A stretch of DNA of 14,461 nt, from positions 1-14,461 of the forward strand of contig CAIYCP010000294.1 of the NCBI GenBank assembly GCA_903924715.1, written 5' to 3'. Shown here piece after piece: positions 14,253-14,461 of the stretch. A program made the translations under genes and the position numbers. The notes under the pieces were generated by a model, which saw nothing but the letters and a program-made list of their open reading frames with translations, searched no databases and had not been told where the DNA came from. Numbering within the stretch: the stretch's first letter is position 1; the number at the start of each line of letters is the position of its first letter. The DNA comes from an uncultured beta proteobacterium. Its GTDB lineage: Bacteria; Pseudomonadota; Gammaproteobacteria; Burkholderiales; Burkholderiaceae_B.

Positions 14253-14461
14253 GCCAGCCGGTGCTTGAGCTGCAAGGCCTAGAGATTTCGCTGCCGCGCG
14301 GCGCAGATCGCGCCCATGCGGTCGAACGGGTTAATTTGACGGTCAGGCCGGGTGAGATTGTCTGTTTGGTGGGTGAATCAGGTTCAGGTAAATCCGCGAT
14401 CGCCCATACGATTATGGGTTTACAAGCGAAGGCGTTGGTACCGACAGCGGGCAAGATTTTG
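14249..14461 (+). CDS. ABC importer ATPase, DppD/OppD-like (partial, cut by window end)
   Basis: The first 71 codons are present, with the frame open to the last base. 'VLELQGLEISLPRG...VERVNLTVRPGEIVCLVGESGSGKSAIAHTIMGL' is the N-terminus of a peptide-transporter ATPase, with a full Walker A motif (GESGSGKS). It hydrolyses ATP on the cytoplasmic face to drive import through the two permeases before it. The ATG overlaps the permease stop by 4 nt, so it is translationally coupled. Whether a second ATPase (DppF-like) or a fused one follows lies outside the window. Confidence 0.92.
   Translation, partial: MSQPVLELQGLEISLPRGADRAHAVERVNLTVRPGEIVCLVGESGSGKSAIAHTIMGLQAKALVPTAGKIL

Noticed and set aside
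10802..14461. Assigning dpp or opp gene symbols and a dipeptide substrate to the ABC importer
   Set aside because: Family 5 binding proteins take many ligands, and the catabolic setting points away from a general peptide permease.
1..14461. CRISPR array, tRNA, rRNA, insertion sequence or prophage
   Set aside because: No regularly spaced repeats, no cloverleaf-like or rRNA-like sequence, and no transposase or phage proteins were found; almost all of the window is occupied by recognisable metabolic, repair and cell-wall genes.

Overview
The window looks like a chromosomal segment of a betaproteobacterium, most likely Burkholderiales and perhaps Alcaligenaceae. The basis is the mrdA-rodA arrangement, the fused indolepyruvate:ferredoxin oxidoreductase, the large set of CaiB/BaiF, thiolase-like and DUF35 acyl-CoA genes, and moderate GC. 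The genus cannot be fixed from sequence reading alone. I see no rRNA, tRNA, CRISPR array, insertion sequence or phage gene.

Layout. (1) Bases 1-1397 carry the end of the cell-elongation cluster: the C-terminus of penicillin-binding protein 2 (mrdA), overlapping rodA by 4 nt. (2) Bases 1400-2488, minus strand: mutY, tail to tail with rodA with only 2 nt between the stops. (3) Bases 2673-6260, plus strand: a fused indolepyruvate ferredoxin oxidoreductase (TPP half, ferredoxin-like linker, gamma half, DUF6537-like tail). It is interrupted at codon 622 by one in-frame TGA, while the reading frame and homology continue unbroken on both sides. A strong hairpin plus T-tract terminator follows. (4) Bases 6406-7953, minus strand: a DUF35 (zinc ribbon/OB-fold) protein and a thiolase-fold protein, a two-gene unit. 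(5) A 188-nt divergent intergenic region contains interleaved inverted repeats. (6) Bases 8142-14461, plus strand: a tandem-domain family III CoA-transferase, then a peptide-type ABC importer (periplasmic binding protein, two permeases, and the start of the first ATPase, cut by the window end), closely spaced or overlapping and apparently one operon.

How they may work together. The divergently transcribed genes from 6406 to the window end read as a catabolic module: the ABC importer brings in a solute, the CoA-transferase turns an acid into a CoA thioester, and the thiolase-like/DUF35 pair acts on an acyl-CoA (C-C bond formation or cleavage, by analogy with Ltp2-ChsH2 and PhlC-PhlB type pairs). 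The neighbouring 2-oxoacid oxidoreductase also produces an aryl- or acyl-CoA, but its broken frame raises the question of whether it still works. The substrate cannot be named from the sequence. The points most worth a second look are the lone TGA in the oxidoreductase, the CoA-transferase whose first domain lacks the catalytic Asp, the thiolase without the usual Cys, and the interleaved inverted repeats in the divergent promoter region.
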